NCBI GenBank assembly: GCA_001936135.1
Contig: CP012820.1
Span: 992,001 to 1,056,000, forward strand
Origin: Saccharomycopsis fibuligera x Saccharomycopsis cf. fibuligera
Taxonomy: Eukaryota; Ascomycota; Saccharomycetes; Ascoideales; Saccharomycopsidaceae
Direction: 5' to 3'
DNA: 64,000 nucleotides
Shown here: positions 10,548 through 22,393 of the stretch, piece by piece
Numbering within the stretch: position 1 is the stretch's first letter
Layout of the letters: each line of letters starts with the position of its first letter
Position numbers and translations under genes: made by a program
Notes under the pieces: model-generated
The model's input: only the letters and a program-made list of their open reading frames with translations
Database searches by the model: none
What the model was told of the DNA's origin: nothing

Positions 10548-12058
10548 TAAGTTTTGTTACCTGGATAATATTTTCTATCTTTTGGACTGTGTCACAAGAA
10601 AAAGAAAGAAACATTATTAATTATTTTAATTTGAAGTCAGATGATCAACATCGCCTAGTCTGCCTTTACCGTTCAAATTACCGTTTCTCAGTTACTGATT
10701 GTTTTTAGTCCCCATTTTCTCATTTTATTACTCTTATCATTGTCCTTCAAGTGCTGGTTTTCGTGCATAAAGTAAAAAAACAAAAAATTTTTAAAACAAA
10801 AAAAAAAAAAAAAAAAATTACTCGAAATTGTTAAAGCTTTCTACAATATTGTTGTGCTGCAATGTGGCTTTAACGTTTATTTATATACCTGCATATAAAT
10901 ATTATTTTACTTTTGATCTTGACCTATTTGTTTCCTTTATTATAAAGAAGAAACTTTTCTAATTGTTTTGCTTATTTTTTCATTTACCTTTTTTCTTCTG
11001 CACTTTCACTCTATTCGATTTTTTTACCTTTTCAAAGTTAACTATTTACGGTTCACATTTTACTTTTTTGACAAGTTGAGTTTTTCAACATTAATTATAT
11101 TTTTTTCCTTGTTATTTTTTTTTCTTGTTTTATTTTCCTATCTATTCTTTTGTTTTTCTGTTTTGTTATGAATTGTATCTGAAATTTGTAAAACTGCTCT
11201 TGGTTGGTTCTTTTAACTTTTATTTGATTTTTGCCGGCCTCTTTTTCTCTTTTTGACTTTTTTAATGGTTGTCGTTCTCTTATACTTGATCACTTACTGA
11301 AAAATTATGTTATTGTTCTTAGTATTGTCTTATTCTTAAGTCTGAGTTGTTGTAGCTTAGTCTGAACCATTTCCGAATTTAACAAGTATAGGAGGTTCAA
11401 ATTTGACGCATCGGGCGCTAAACATGAAGTGCCAGAAGTCAAAAATGAAACTGATAAATCCCAAGGAATTAATAAATTGGTGATAGACTAACTATAACAC
11501 CAACTTACCAGCTAACTAACTAGCAAGACCTAACTCGTTCTACTGTAGATTACCCAATCATAACTATAATGAGATAACATGAGCAGTTTGATGCGCATCG
11601 GATTTGTACAACCTATGCACTGCAGGGATATATGAATGCTTTATGAGGAGGACCAGGGTAAATGCCAGAGCGAGAGCAAGAACAAAAAGTAATTAGTCAG
11701 ATATTTATGCAAAGCGATTAAAAGCTAAGGTGTATGGTAAAGGAATACTAAAGGATTCAAAATAAAATGGGTACATATGTAGCTATACAATAAATGCTGT
11801 AAAATACCAAATAGAAGTAAAAATTGAGGTAATAATGGAATCAAAAAATACAAGAAAACGCAAAAACTTCTTGATCAGAAACGAAGGCAATGAAAAGTAA
11901 AGAAGAACAATCTGTAGAAAGAAAACTTCCTTATATAAGTATAGTTGTAACAATAAACTGTAAAAAACCACCGGAAGAAAAGTATAGAAGCGAAAATGGA
12001 AATAAAAGTCGAAGAAATATATATATATGTACTAAGAAAATAGGAAGGAAAGCAAAAA

Positions 12059-12092
<34 letters not shown>

Positions 12093-12296
12093 AAGCTATA
12101 TAAATCAGGAATTAAACATATAGTAATATGGTGCTGTTAATAGAAAGGAAAACAAAAGCAAAAAAGGAAATCGCTAAAAAAAGCAAAAGAAAAAAAAACT
12201 ATCGTAGCAGAAGAGAAAAAAAAATCATTCACTCGTCAAGGGTCTGTCTCAAGGGCCTGTCTAAACTATTGAAAGTAATCTTGTAGTAGTTGATAA
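10548..12296. other. Convergent intergenic region RSP5-UPC2
   Basis: A 1.75-kb stretch between two 3' ends. The plus strand is T-rich at 10960-11170 and A-rich at 11880-12230, with pure A runs at about 10799-10817 and 12060-12091 (32 bases). Short open frames are low-complexity. I see no gene and no recognisable RNA. Confidence 0.5.
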
Positions 12297-14765
12297 TCAA
12301 TTACTAATAAAACCCGTATCCAAATTGGAGCTGAAATCATCGGACAAGTTAATGGTAGTCAAACTAGGCAATCCGCCACCCAAGAAATCCAACATCATGT
12401 GCATTCCACCACCACCAGAATAATTGTCAACATCTGCAGGTAAAACTTTGCAAACTCCTTCCAAAAACCATACTTTGTCTCTCATTTCATTAGTAAACTC
12501 TCTAAGCATTGAGTAATATACTCTCATAATTCTCATGGCAGCAATATCACCAGTCATTAATAATGCCAAAAAGGTTTTGTCTAGAAGAGCAGGGAATGCA
12601 AAGATACGTAAAATAAAATCGGATTTATATCTTTCGTTATGCAACTTATCCAAATATGCCAAGGTTATCAAGTAAGGTGAAGAATACTCCACTGGATATA
12701 GATCAGCAATAGATTCGTCAAAGCATTGCAAATCAGAAAAAGTTTTATCAGACAATGCTAATTTTTCTGGATTATTTATTATGTCGCCAAGATCACTAAG
12801 GTCCACAGATATAAATTTATGAAATTTTGACGCTTTGTTTAAGGGCCAAACAGCTGTCAAAATGGTGGCAGCCCCTTTCACATGGTAAATCCAAGCAGAT
12901 GCTGGCAAAGATTTTGGAGAAGGAGAAGATGGCAAAGAAGCATTGGCCAAAGCATCCATGATCAAAATAATAGCACTAGCAACTAATGCATCTGTATTTT
13001 CTAAAGAAATTTCCAATACCGCATCTCTCAATAATCTTAGAGTTTCACCTCTATGGGTGGTAACGCATTCATCTAAACCGTTTTCAGTTCTAGATAGATG
13101 AGTTGCACTAAATGCCAAAACTGAATGCATCAAGAATGGATAGTCAAAAGAAAGTTTTGGAATATAGTCACTCCATAATTTTTCTTCTGAAATACCAGCA
13201 GCAGTTATCGTTGGCCACACTTGAGTTGTGTAGTGATACATCAATCTGAGATCCAATGTATTTAGACCGCTACTTAAAAGAGAAGGTTTCGGAGATGATG
13301 GTATACTAGTGCCAATGGTATCATTGTCAGAAGTACCATTAACAGATGATGTGGATGATGGGGTGGATAAAATATTTTTAGAATCCATTGGCACACTAAA
13401 ACTGTCATTGCGACTAGTACTACTCAAGATGCTATTATTCCTGCTGGTATGATGAGACGTGGTTGGCGATGGGGGAGCAAGATGTTGAACTGATAAACTC
13501 TCATTACTGGGACTTTTAGAACTAAGGCGATTATTATTACTGACATGTTGATCATTTATACTGTTATTGTGTTGTGACGCAAGTGCTGAATTGGTTTTTC
13601 TTTGTAGCTCAGCTTGGGAGGCTAGTGTGTTAAGCCCTGGATATAGTTCATTTGAGTTTGCCAAATTTAACAATGAGGCAGCAGAAGAGGCTGTTGCGGC
13701 AGCAGCAGCAGCAGCACCAGGAGAAGATGCTCCCGCCGACGCACTGCTACTACCAGTTATCGAGCTCAACAAGCCTAGTAATGGATTAGCGTTTGTACTA
13801 GTACCACCCAGACTGCTATTGGTATTACCATTAGCTAAAGCACCATTATTGTTACCGTTGTTATTACCCGTGATCAAGTTCAATAGTAGAGCGTGTTGCA
13901 TCTGTTGTTGTTGCTGCTGCTGTAGTAACAATAGTTCGGTAGCCGAAAGACCGTTGCCTGATGTCGCACTTTCGGTTCCAAGTATGCTGCTCAAATTGGC
14001 TATGAGATCTGTGTTTGAAGTTGTGTTTGGGTTATTACCGTGATTATTACTGGTACTATTATTACTAGTATTATTATTATTATTATTACTATTATTGTTA
14101 TTGTTATTGTTATCATTATGTGTATTATTATTATTATTATTGTTGTTGTTGTTGTTGTTGTTGTTATTTCCCAATAATGAGGCAATGTCAACAAAGTTCT
14201 TGCCAGAAGATAACAATGTTGCTAAAGGGTTATTGGAAGGAGCAGATGTCATTGAGTTTGTGGCATTGGCAATAAGAAGTTGCAATGCAGCGTTTGTTAT
14301 TGACGAATTCAAATTTTGACCAAGAACACTGCCATTATTGTTGTCGCTGTTGTTAATAGAATTACTATTAATGCCATTGAGTTTTGAAATTTTGAAATCG
14401 CTTGTAGGTGATAGCACTGAAGCTTCACCGTCATTTGTATTGTTATCGGTTGATTTTCCTAAAGCGACGGTTGAGTACGTACATTCAATGCCCATATGTT
14501 CACATTTTTTACAAATTGGCTTCCCTTCATCACACTTGACCCGTCTTCTTTTACAAGTATTGCATCCCTTTCTTGATTTGGTATGGTATTTTCTCTTGCC
14601 AGTGGAGGCCTTAGTCTTGCTGCTGATGCCGCTGTCTCCAGGTTTCGATATCTTCCCATCGTTTTTCTTTGTCGATAGTGACTGTAGTTTCGGGGTCTCT
14701 GGCAGGGAAGAGGACGCAGCGCTTGGAGGGGCTGTTGAAGCTGAGTCTGCTGGGGATGAAGACAT
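12297..14765 (-). CDS. UPC2: Upc2/Ecm22-type Zn(II)2Cys6 sterol-sensing transcription factor
   Basis: An 822-residue protein. The zinc cluster is at residues 68-95 (Cys 68, 71, 78, 85, 88, 95; [20 protein letters not shown]), preceded by a basic stretch. A long Asn-rich, Gln- and Ala-containing linker follows, with a pure Asn run near residue 200. The C-terminal ligand-binding domain is Upc2-specific and ends in the Gly-rich block [19 protein letters not shown], where azole-resistance gain-of-function substitutions fall in Candida. In that family it senses ergosterol and activates ERG genes and transporters when sterol drops. It is longer than my recollection of C. albicans Upc2 (about 712 residues) because of the linker. 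It lies downstream of TCP1 and near CDC42. Confidence 0.93.
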   Translation of the reverse strand: MSSSPADSASTAPPSAASSSLPETPKLQSLSTKKNDGKISKPGDSGISSKTKASTGKRKYHTKSRKGCNTCKRRRVKCDEGKPICKKCEHMGIECTYSTVALGKSTDNNTNDGEASVLSPTSDFKISKLNGINSNSINNSDNNNGSVLGQNLNSSITNAALQLLIANATNSMTSAPSNNPLATLLSSGKNFVDIASLLGNNNNNNNNNNNNNNNTHNDNNNNNNNSNNNNNNTSNNSTSNNHGNNPNTTSNTDLIANLSSILGTESATSGNGLSATELLLLQQQQQQQMQHALLLNLITGNNNGNNNGALANGNTNSSLGGTSTNANPLLGLLSSITGSSSASAGASSPGAAAAAAATASSAASLLNLANSNELYPGLNTLASQAELQRKTNSALASQHNNSINDQHVSNNNRLSSKSPSNESLSVQHLAPPSPTTSHHTSRNNSILSSTSRNDSFSVPMDSKNILSTPSSTSSVNGTSDNDTIGTSIPSSPKPSLLSSGLNTLDLRLMYHYTTQVWPTITAAGISEEKLWSDYIPKLSFDYPFLMHSVLAFSATHLSRTENGLDECVTTHRGETLRLLRDAVLEISLENTDALVASAIILIMDALANASLPSSPSPKSLPASAWIYHVKGAATILTAVWPLNKASKFHKFISVDLSDLGDIINNPEKLALSDKTFSDLQCFDESIADLYPVEYSSPYLITLAYLDKLHNERYKSDFILRIFAFPALLDKTFLALLMTGDIAAMRIMRVYYSMLREFTNEMRDKVWFLEGVCKVLPADVDNYSGGGGMHMMLDFLGGGLPSLTTINLSDDFSSNLDTGFISN
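14015..14166. repeat. AAT/AAC trinucleotide tract inside UPC2
   Basis: An imperfect ATT/GTT (minus-strand AAT/AAC) array encodes the Asn-rich linker of Upc2. Mixed codons suggest selection on the protein or an old expansion. It is probably length-polymorphic. Confidence 0.8.
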
Positions 14766-15225
14766 AAGGGTTTACTAAAATGTTGAAATAGTAGTAACGC
14801 AAAAGAGCGTCAATATAAGCAAACGAATGGACTGTAATTGAATGACTATGACTCTGGATTAACCGCCAACACGGATGAATGAATGTTATACCCTTCAAAG
14901 TGACAAAGAAGAGAAGATCAAACGAGAACTACAGGAAAAATTTAATTGCTGAGTATAGTGCTCTCTCGCTTGTCGTTTAGACCACGTGAGAGGATGCGAA
15001 GGCCTTTCTTGTGGTTGTGCGTTATGTGCAAAAATAAAAAGCAGAAAACAGCGACGACAGGGTACCAATATGTGCATGTTAACACGTCCAGTCACGTTGA
15101 CATGCATGTCGAGACGTCTGTAAGCAGAAACAGGCACTATATAGTATATTATCAACTAAGCTCAGATCGTGTATTAACTTTGAAGAATAATAAGAATGAG
15201 AATAAGAATTAGAGACAAAGCATGC
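14766..15225. promoter_or_regulatory. UPC2 promoter region
   Basis: 460 bp between the TCP1 stop and the UPC2 start. It contains a CACGTG E-box at 14983-14988. I looked for the Upc2 sterol response heptamer TCGTATA on both strands and found only a one-mismatch form (TCGTGTA, about 15168). Autoregulation through a canonical site is therefore not visible here. Confidence 0.5.
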
Positions 15226-17043
15226 TTAATGATCATGTGGATCTTCCTTAGGTGGTTCTGGATCAATCGTAATCATGGTATCAATTCTCAAAATGGCAAT
15301 ACAAGCTTCCAATGCAGACTTCAACGATTTGATTTTGCTCATGGTTGGTTCAATGACACCATTTAACGTTTCATCTACAATCTTGCCGTTTATCAAATCC
15401 AAACCGTAATTTTTGTAATTCTTTCTCTTCAAGTCATCTGGTGGAGACGACTGAGATTTGGCATGATATGATCTTAATCTGGCAATTAATTCACTGGAGT
15501 CTTTAGCAGCGTTCACGGCCAAGGTTTTTGGAATCACAAGCAAAGCGGATGCAAATTCAGCAATTGCTAATTGCTCTCTCGAACCAACAGTAGTAGCAAA
15601 GTTTTCCAAGTAAATGTTTAATGCAGCCTCAACTGCACCACCACCAGGAACAACATTACCGCTTTCCAAAGTTCTCTTGACAACAGATAAAGAATCATGA
15701 ACTGATCTTTCCATTTCATCCAAAGAGTACTCGTTAGCACCTCTCAAGATTATTGATGAAGAAGAATGTTTGGATGTGCCTCTCACCAAGATACATTCAT
15801 CATCGCTGATTCTCACTTGCTCAACTTCAGCGGCGTGACCCAAGTATGAGGATTCAAATGTTTCATCACCTTCCAAATTGGACATACTGGTAACAAGGGT
15901 GGCGCCAGTGGCTCTAGCAATTCTCTTCAAATCTTCTTTCTTACATCTTCTGACCGCAATAGCTTTGGATTCAACAAATTCTTTTAAGCACAAATCATCA
16001 ATACCCTTTGTCGTTAATATAACATTGGCACCAGCGGCCAATATTTTACGGATTCTTTCAATGATGATACCGTACTCTCTTTTTCTAACCTCCTCTAATT
16101 GGTTAGGATCTTCAATGTTGATTTGCACGCCCATAGCCATTTTGGCCTTTTGCAAGTTTAGATCTAACACTGCAATCTTGGCGTTGGTTATTTTCTTTGG
16201 CATCGCTTGAGATGCAATAGTACAATTCAATGCGTAACCGTTGACTAGCACAGATTCAGTAGATGATTTACCGTGGGCTTTCAAGATATTCACTGCTTTG
16301 ATTGGATATTTCACATCCCCTTGGTTGTTTGTGGTCTTGACAGACAAGATAGCATCAACCACGAGCTTACTGAAAAATTCAGAGTCACTACCAATGATCT
16401 TAGACGACATGGATGTCTTGGCTATATTGATCAAAGATTCAGTTCCAAGTTTTTCAACGGATTGACTCAAAACTTCGTTGATGTATTTTATCGCTTCTCT
16501 CAAAGCCAATCTGTAACCCGTGATGATAGTAGTTGGATGAATTTTATTTTTCACGAGTTCGTTAGCTCTTTTCAATAATTCAGAAGCAATAATGACAACA
16601 GAGGTGGTACCGTCTCCCACTTCTTTGTCTTGCTGCTGAGCCAAGTCAACCAAAATCTTACCAGCTGGATGCTGCACATCCAACAAGGACAAAATTGTAG
16701 CGCCATCGTTGGTAACCGTTACATCGCCAATATCGTCAACAAGCATCTTATCGAGACCAACAGGACCCAACGAGGATTTGACAACATTGGCTACAGAGGA
16801 AGCGGCCAAGACGTTTTGGTTTCTGATGTCAGCGCCGCTGACCTTTTGGCCACCAAGGACTAGAAGAACGTAACTGTTAGTAAATGATAATTGCCAATAA
16901 TAATTAGCATGCCATGGTGAGATGAGACGGATGCAACACACCAACTATACAGGGAAGTGGCGCTAGCGGACAAATTTTTATATGGAAGAAAGTGAAGACA
17001 TACAAAGCGTATCAGAGCGAGTAGCTTGATAAACTTGAGACAT
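15226..17043 (-). CDS. TCP1: Tcp1, alpha subunit of the CCT/TRiC chaperonin (two exons)
   Basis: Exon 1 is 17004-17043 (40 nt) and exon 2 is 15226-16859. The 144-nt intron has GTATGT at its 5' end, TACTAAC (16876-16882) and CTTCTAG. Splicing yields [20 protein letters not shown], matching the Tcp1 N terminus. Reading straight through exon 2 instead gives an unrelated leader. The product is 557 residues (S. cerevisiae 559). Family motifs [30 protein letters not shown] and [13 protein letters not shown] are intact, as is the C-terminal PPKEDPHDH. It folds actin, tubulin and WD-repeat proteins in the cytosol as one of eight ring subunits. It is divergent from CDC42. Confidence 0.97.
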
Positions 17044-17827
17044 TATGAGCTGAGATCAATTCTGTTATTCAGTTGCAAAAGAACCAAAATCTCTAACACT
17101 GGTCTATTTACGACTTGATCTTTGCAGTAATTTTTTTTCGCTTTTCCTTCTTCCAGCTTTTGCCCTGGAGAGCCACGAAGAAAAAACAGACACTGTCAAC
17201 ACGTAAGGGTAATGTAAAGGGCAATATGTATATATTTATATATATGTTACCCTGCTCACAAGTTAATTTACTATGTTATGTGGCTAACGCTCCGTTTTCA
17301 CCAGCCACATACAAATGACTTATTTTCACATGCTACTCATGTGACACACTTGTATATCCCTATCACGTGATCTGGCTAACTTGAGTTCTAGCCGGACGTA
17401 TCGCAGTGCTACAGTGCGAATAATGTTATAGTTACCGACAGAAACCTGTTTCCCATGAAACCTTTCATAGGACCCTGTAAGTAATCTTGTTAGCTGTTTG
17501 ATTCCTGGGAGCGCGATTTGCTAATTGCTGTAAAGCATATTCCCTTTTTAATTAGTTCTGAAGTCTGCGTTGAGGATCTCTCTGAGCCCACCACTCCTTT
17601 CCTTCCGTAACTGTTGTGCTGCTATCTTCTAGGAAGTCAGAATAGGAAAACCCCTTTTTTTGCTTCCCGCACCGCGCGCCTTCATCTTTTCAAGTGCTGT
17701 TCACTTCATTTTTTTTTCTCTGCGGCGAATACATTTTTATTCGCAACTTGTACTCTGTTAGCTCGTCTATTCCGTACTTTATACACATATTCTTCATTCT
17801 ATCATCTTTAACTCTACTTTGACAAAA
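17044..17827. promoter_or_regulatory. TCP1-CDC42 divergent promoter
   Basis: A 784-bp region. Two matches to the Cbf1 consensus RTCACRTG lie 24 bp apart: CATGTGAC at 17338-17345 and the palindrome ATCACGTGAT at 17362-17371. The stretch 5' of CDC42 (17690-17827) is pyrimidine-rich, as in many highly expressed yeast leaders. I see no gene. Confidence 0.5.
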
Positions 17828-18860
17828 ATGCAAACCATCAAGTGTGTTGTCGTTGGCGATGGTGCTGTTGGTAAAGTATGTTTATTTTGTGTTTCTTTTT
17901 GTTACTGTGCCACTTTGTGTGTTAGTTTCAGGTTGTCAACAAGTCTCTAATAATCTAGGTACTCGCAATCTGTTTAGTAATCTGTTATTTCGAGTAGTGA
18001 TTCATTACATCTCAATTTTTGTTGGTTTTGTCTTTTGTGCCTTGATCGTTTGCAGTATGATTACATTAAATGTACAGCGATTTAATGTTGTGTTACTGTG
18101 GTTGTGACAGTTCAATGGCGACGGTTTTTTATAAGTTGGCGACACTTAATCTTTTTAATCTGTTTCAGAATATCAGCACTGGACAGTTTGGCTATTATGC
18201 AACAACACCACTTAGTTGTGCCTACAACACACAAATTTGCTCTATTCAAGAAAATAACACCGTTCGGATTTATTTTTAATGTTTCCGGATTCGATAGCTA
18301 TTGATAAGATATACTAACTTCGACATTTCTAGACCTGTTTATTAATTTCATACACAACAAATAAGTTTCCTGCAGATTATGTTCCTACTGTGTTTGATAA
18401 CTATGCCGTCACAGTGATGATTGGTGATGAGCCATATACATTAGGTCTTTTCGATACTGCTGGTCAAGAAGATTACGATAGATTAAGACCTTTATCTTAT
18501 CCATCTACTGACGTGTTCTTGGTGTGTTTCTCTGTTATATCACCTCCGTCATTCGAGAATGTTAAGGAAAAATGGTTCCCTGAGGTTCATCACCATTGCC
18601 CAGGTGTTCCTTGCCTTATTGTTGGTACTCAAATTGATTTGAGACAGGACCCTTTGATTATAGAAAGATTGCAAAGACAAAGATTAAACGTGATCAGTTT
18701 TGAAAGTGGTGTCAGACTAGCTAAAGAATTAAAAGCCGTCAGATATGTTGAATGCTCTGCATTGACTCAAAAAGGTTTGAAAAACGTTTTTGATGAAGCT
18801 ATTGTTGCAGCAATAGAACCGCCAGTCATAAAAAAAGGTAAAAAATGTACAATCTTATAG
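17828..18860 (+). CDS. CDC42: Cdc42, Rho-family GTPase controlling polarity (two exons)
   Basis: Exon 1 is 17828-17875 (16 codons) and exon 2 is 18333-18860. The 457-nt intron uses GTATGT, TACTAAC (18312-18318) and TTTCTAG. It interrupts the P-loop, between Lys16 and Thr17 of GDGAVGKT. The spliced protein has 191 residues, the exact family length. Switch I (YVPTVFDNY), switch II ([14 protein letters not shown]), TQID and the polybasic CaaX tail KKGKKCTIL are present. Leu at the end directs geranylgeranylation by the Cdc43-containing enzyme encoded at 38.2 kb. Near-identity to S. cerevisiae drops at the Rho-insert region (about residues 121-145). No in-frame CTG codon occurs. Confidence 0.98.
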
Positions 18861-20503
18861 AGTCCTCCTACTTTTTTTATTATCTTTGACTTTTTTGTAT
18901 TCTCATCTTTTTTATCATCATCACTCACTTTTTTTTATTCCTTTGTTCTCTTATGTCTTGTTTATTTCCCTTAATCGGTGCTTATCGTTTCATTCATGCC
19001 ATATCCTATTGTCATTGAACCCATCAACTTAATGCTATTGTTCTTTTTTTTTATTTTATATCATTTATTATTATTATTATTACTATTATTATTACTATTT
19101 TATTATCACTATTATTACTATTATTACTATTACTATTATCTATTTACTTTTATATTTGTATCTATCCTTTTCTGTCTAGTTTGCCTGTTGTTTTGTGAAT
19201 GCTATTTTGCTTTTTTTTTTGCTGATTAATGTGTGCGTCCAAGATTTTATCTGTTTCCAAACTTTTCGCCTTTTTTATTTTTTTCACATTCTCTCTATTT
19301 ATCATCTATTATAATATCCCAATCGATAGTAAACACGAAGCAAAATTTTTGAAACAAGTATATCAAAACATCATTATAAAGATCTAAAATTCTCAAAGAT
19401 CAACATTGGTTTTGGGTTTTCTATGGTGGTGCACATCCAGTCTATGAGATACAGGCAGTATACTTTGTAAAAGATTAGTGCGAAAGCATTCTGTAAATGT
19501 ACAACAAGCTACTGTTACACTGCAAGCTGTCAATCTACATGGATAATTTTAGGCATGATGTTATGTTGAATAAACATTTTACTAACCACATCGTTTTTAT
19601 CACCAAAGCTTAACAACTGTGATGATGCATGCGACTTATGTTATAGTATACAATGCGATATTGATTTTTTAACTTTACCACTTTTTTTTTTTTTTTAACC
19701 AGTACTATTGAAAAAGCAGTTACCGGTAATTTTTTGCTTTCAGCTTTTAAATTGTATCATCATCAAGTCAAATTAAATGAATGTTTTGTGAACTACCGTT
19801 GTTTTTTTGTAAAACAGTGCCTTTCAATACAGACATTTTCCTGTTTATTTATTTTGAAAAAAGTTTTGATTTATATTATAGTTATCCCAAAATGGTCAAG
19901 AGCCACAGTCTTCACGAATACGCAAGTTAGGAAAGTTGAGCCAGTTGAGCTTTTGTTTTCAAACCTGGCTGCCAACAAGCCACAGATTATAATTTCTGGT
20001 ATTCAATGCATGATCATTTGAACATATAAAAGTTTCAATTCTTTCATCTCTCAAAAACTGTTAATGTCTTTCGTTCAAAAGGTAGGATAATCTGGATCCA
20101 GGCTGAGGGCTAAGCTGGAAATGCAAGCTTGCTTATATGTGTATTAGTTACAACATAACCAAATCATATTGCTATGACTTCAATATTATACCCCCAAAGT
20201 ATAGCCTTGGTTAAATATACTATCACCTGACCAAATATGCACTATATTTGAGAGCAGAATCAACCATCAAAAAAAAAAAAAAAAAAAAAAAAAAAATGCT
20301 GAGCGGCATTTATGCTTTCGCGTCCGTCGATTTCTGTATCTGCTGTAGGCATCTCTCCGCACGGATCATTACTACTCCCTCTTAACTTTCAGCCTAACTT
20401 ATTAAGAAAGTCAAGCTTCCAGTACTATTTACAAAAGATAGATCAATTAAGTATTTGTGCTGTCTGTTCAAGCTAGAACTAACTGATCAATCAGTAATCA
20501 ACC
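18861..20503. other. CDC42 3' region and UBR7-like promoter
   Basis: A 1.64-kb stretch. A TTA/CTA-type microsatellite lies at about 19060-19140 in the probable CDC42 3' UTR. There is a T run at about 19681-19696 and a 28-base A run at 20269-20296 close to the next gene. A TATA-like ATATAAAAG at about 20023 precedes a short ATG frame that stops after eight codons. I see no convincing gene. Confidence 0.5.
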
Positions 20504-22183
20504 ATGACGAACCCAGAAAATTCGAATTCTGATAGTAAGCTGATAACAGCTCTCGACTACTTAAACCAACAATCCCAACTTGAGAAACAAGCTAAAGAGT
20601 TAATGCCGTACGACCCAAACACTTGCACTTATGTATATGGCCCAATTCGTCAATCTTTGTTTGCTTGTTTGACATGTTACGACAACAATGAAGAAAATTT
20701 GAACGGGATATGCTACAGTTGTAGCATCCAATGCCATTCAGATCATGATTTGGTGGAACTTTTCACCAAACGCGACTTCACTTGTGATTGTGGCACTACG
20801 AGGATCAGCAAAAATGGATGCTGTAAACTAAGATACGCTCCGTTGAAAAATAAAAGCAGTAGCAGCAGTAACAACAACAACAACAATAACAATAACAACA
20901 ACTCAGTTGGCGAATTGGCAAGTGCGGGGACAAATAGCACAAGCAATGTGATTGACTTGCATACCGTCAACTCATCAAGAAGAAACTCGCTCAAAGAAGT
21001 ATGGCAAAATATACCAGCTGACGACATTCCATCATCCTCCAATCAATACAATCAAAATTTCAAAGGTCTTTTTTGTTCCTGTCATCAACAATACAATCCT
21101 GAACAAGAAACAGGAAACATGATCCAGTGCAATTTTGGCTTGGCTTGTGGGGAAGAATGGTATCATGAAGAGTGTATTTTGGGTTTGAAGCCAGGCTTAG
21201 TAAATCGTAAGAAGCAAAAAGCAAGCAAAGTGACGGTAAAGCAAAAGTATCCTGATGGGGTGAATATATTAGATATTTTACCCGAGGCTGATGATGAGGC
21301 TGCTAATACGACAGAAGTGAGCAAGCAAGTAGTAAGTCTGTCAACAAAGAGAGAAGAAAAAGATAGGCACATTGTCAATAATAATAGCAATGATACTGAG
21401 GATGCAAAACAGGAAGCTGAAATGGTAGAAGAAGAAGATTTCGATCCGTTACCTTTAGAAGGATTCCCAGATTTGGAAACATTTGAAGGTTTCATTTGTT
21501 GGAAATGTGTTGAGAAATATCAACATGTGTTTAATAAATTGTTGAACTATAAAGAAGTATGTTTGGATCCGGTGTTCCATGTTTCAGGGTCGTTATCTAT
21601 TGAAGATCGACAAAAAAAATTGAGCAGAGGGATGTCTAACGACAATAAAGAAGAAAAAGAACCAGCAAAGAAAAGAATCAAGCTTGAAAACTCAGCTGTT
21701 GCTACTACTTCTGCAGGTGAAAGTGAAAATGAAAACAGCAAAAGCAATTACAAGTACTCAATTTTCCTTAAGGATGACTACCAAGAAATTCTTCGTGATA
21801 TTTTCATTGATGACAAAAATGTCATCAAGGAAGAGGTTGCCACGGATAATCTGACGACAAGAAATAACGGCAGTGACAACGACAAGCAAATTATCAGAAA
21901 ATTTCTTTTGGATCATAAATGTTTATACAACGATGATCCAGTTTATGAACCACCTGAAGATGATGATTTGAAATCTGAATCTGGGTCATCGATTTTTGAT
22001 CTTGGTTCAAAAGTGCTTGATTCGTTGCCTAGAAATCAAGCTGCTGAAGGGGTACAAGCTTACGAGATGATCAGAAATAGACTTAAGCAATTTTTGAAAC
22101 CGTTTGCGGAGAACGGCGAGATAGTTACTGAGGACAAAATTAGAACTTTCTTTGATGGGATCAATAGTGAGGTTAAAAAGTAG
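20504..22183 (+). CDS. UBR7/Mlo2-type protein with UBR box and PHD-like finger
   Basis: A 559-residue protein. The UBR-box zinc region is at about residues 45-110, with a dense Cys/His pattern (FACLTCYD, CYSCSIQCHSDHDLVELF, CDCGT, CCKLR). After an Asn run (123-133), a PHD-like finger is seen at about 191-225 (CSCHQQY, MIQCN, CGEEWYHEEC), continued by WKC after an acidic insert. This arrangement is that of the human UBR7 / S. pombe Mlo2 group. In animals UBR7 is linked to histone H2B ubiquitination, but activity in yeasts is not established here. S. cerevisiae, as far as I recall, has no clear member. It converges on UGA2 with 210 bp between the stops. Confidence 0.82.
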   Translation: MTNPENSNSDSKLITALDYLNQQSQLEKQAKELMPYDPNTCTYVYGPIRQSLFACLTCYDNNEENLNGICYSCSIQCHSDHDLVELFTKRDFTCDCGTTRISKNGCCKLRYAPLKNKSSSSSNNNNNNNNNNNSVGELASAGTNSTSNVIDLHTVNSSRRNSLKEVWQNIPADDIPSSSNQYNQNFKGLFCSCHQQYNPEQETGNMIQCNFGLACGEEWYHEECILGLKPGLVNRKKQKASKVTVKQKYPDGVNILDILPEADDEAANTTEVSKQVVSLSTKREEKDRHIVNNNSNDTEDAKQEAEMVEEEDFDPLPLEGFPDLETFEGFICWKCVEKYQHVFNKLLNYKEVCLDPVFHVSGSLSIEDRQKKLSRGMSNDNKEEKEPAKKRIKLENSAVATTSAGESENENSKSNYKYSIFLKDDYQEILRDIFIDDKNVIKEEVATDNLTTRNNGSDNDKQIIRKFLLDHKCLYNDDPVYEPPEDDDLKSESGSSIFDLGSKVLDSLPRNQAAEGVQAYEMIRNRLKQFLKPFAENGEIVTEDKIRTFFDGINSEVKK

Positions 22184-22393
22184 CGCAAACATGTGAAATT
22201 GTATTTCAGTTAATAGCAAGTAATGTCTACAATGTTTTATGTTTAATGAACAAGCACGACTGTTTAATGAATGATAAAAAAGAAACGCAACTTGTAGTAT
22301 AAAAATGGCGATAAAAACGAACGTGAGAACACAACTAGAAAACATCCAAGCAGGAAAATCAAATTCAGCGAATCCCAAGAAATAAATTCACAC

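Noticed and set aside
15226-16944. Unspliced TCP1 frame with an N terminus beginning [11 protein letters not shown]
   Set aside because: That leader is intron sequence. Splicing with canonical signals restores the conserved Tcp1 N terminus.
20045-20075. Short ATG frame MSFVQK followed by GTAGGA as the first exon of a spliced gene before the UBR7-like gene
   Set aside because: The donor is non-canonical and no second exon with family similarity is seen.
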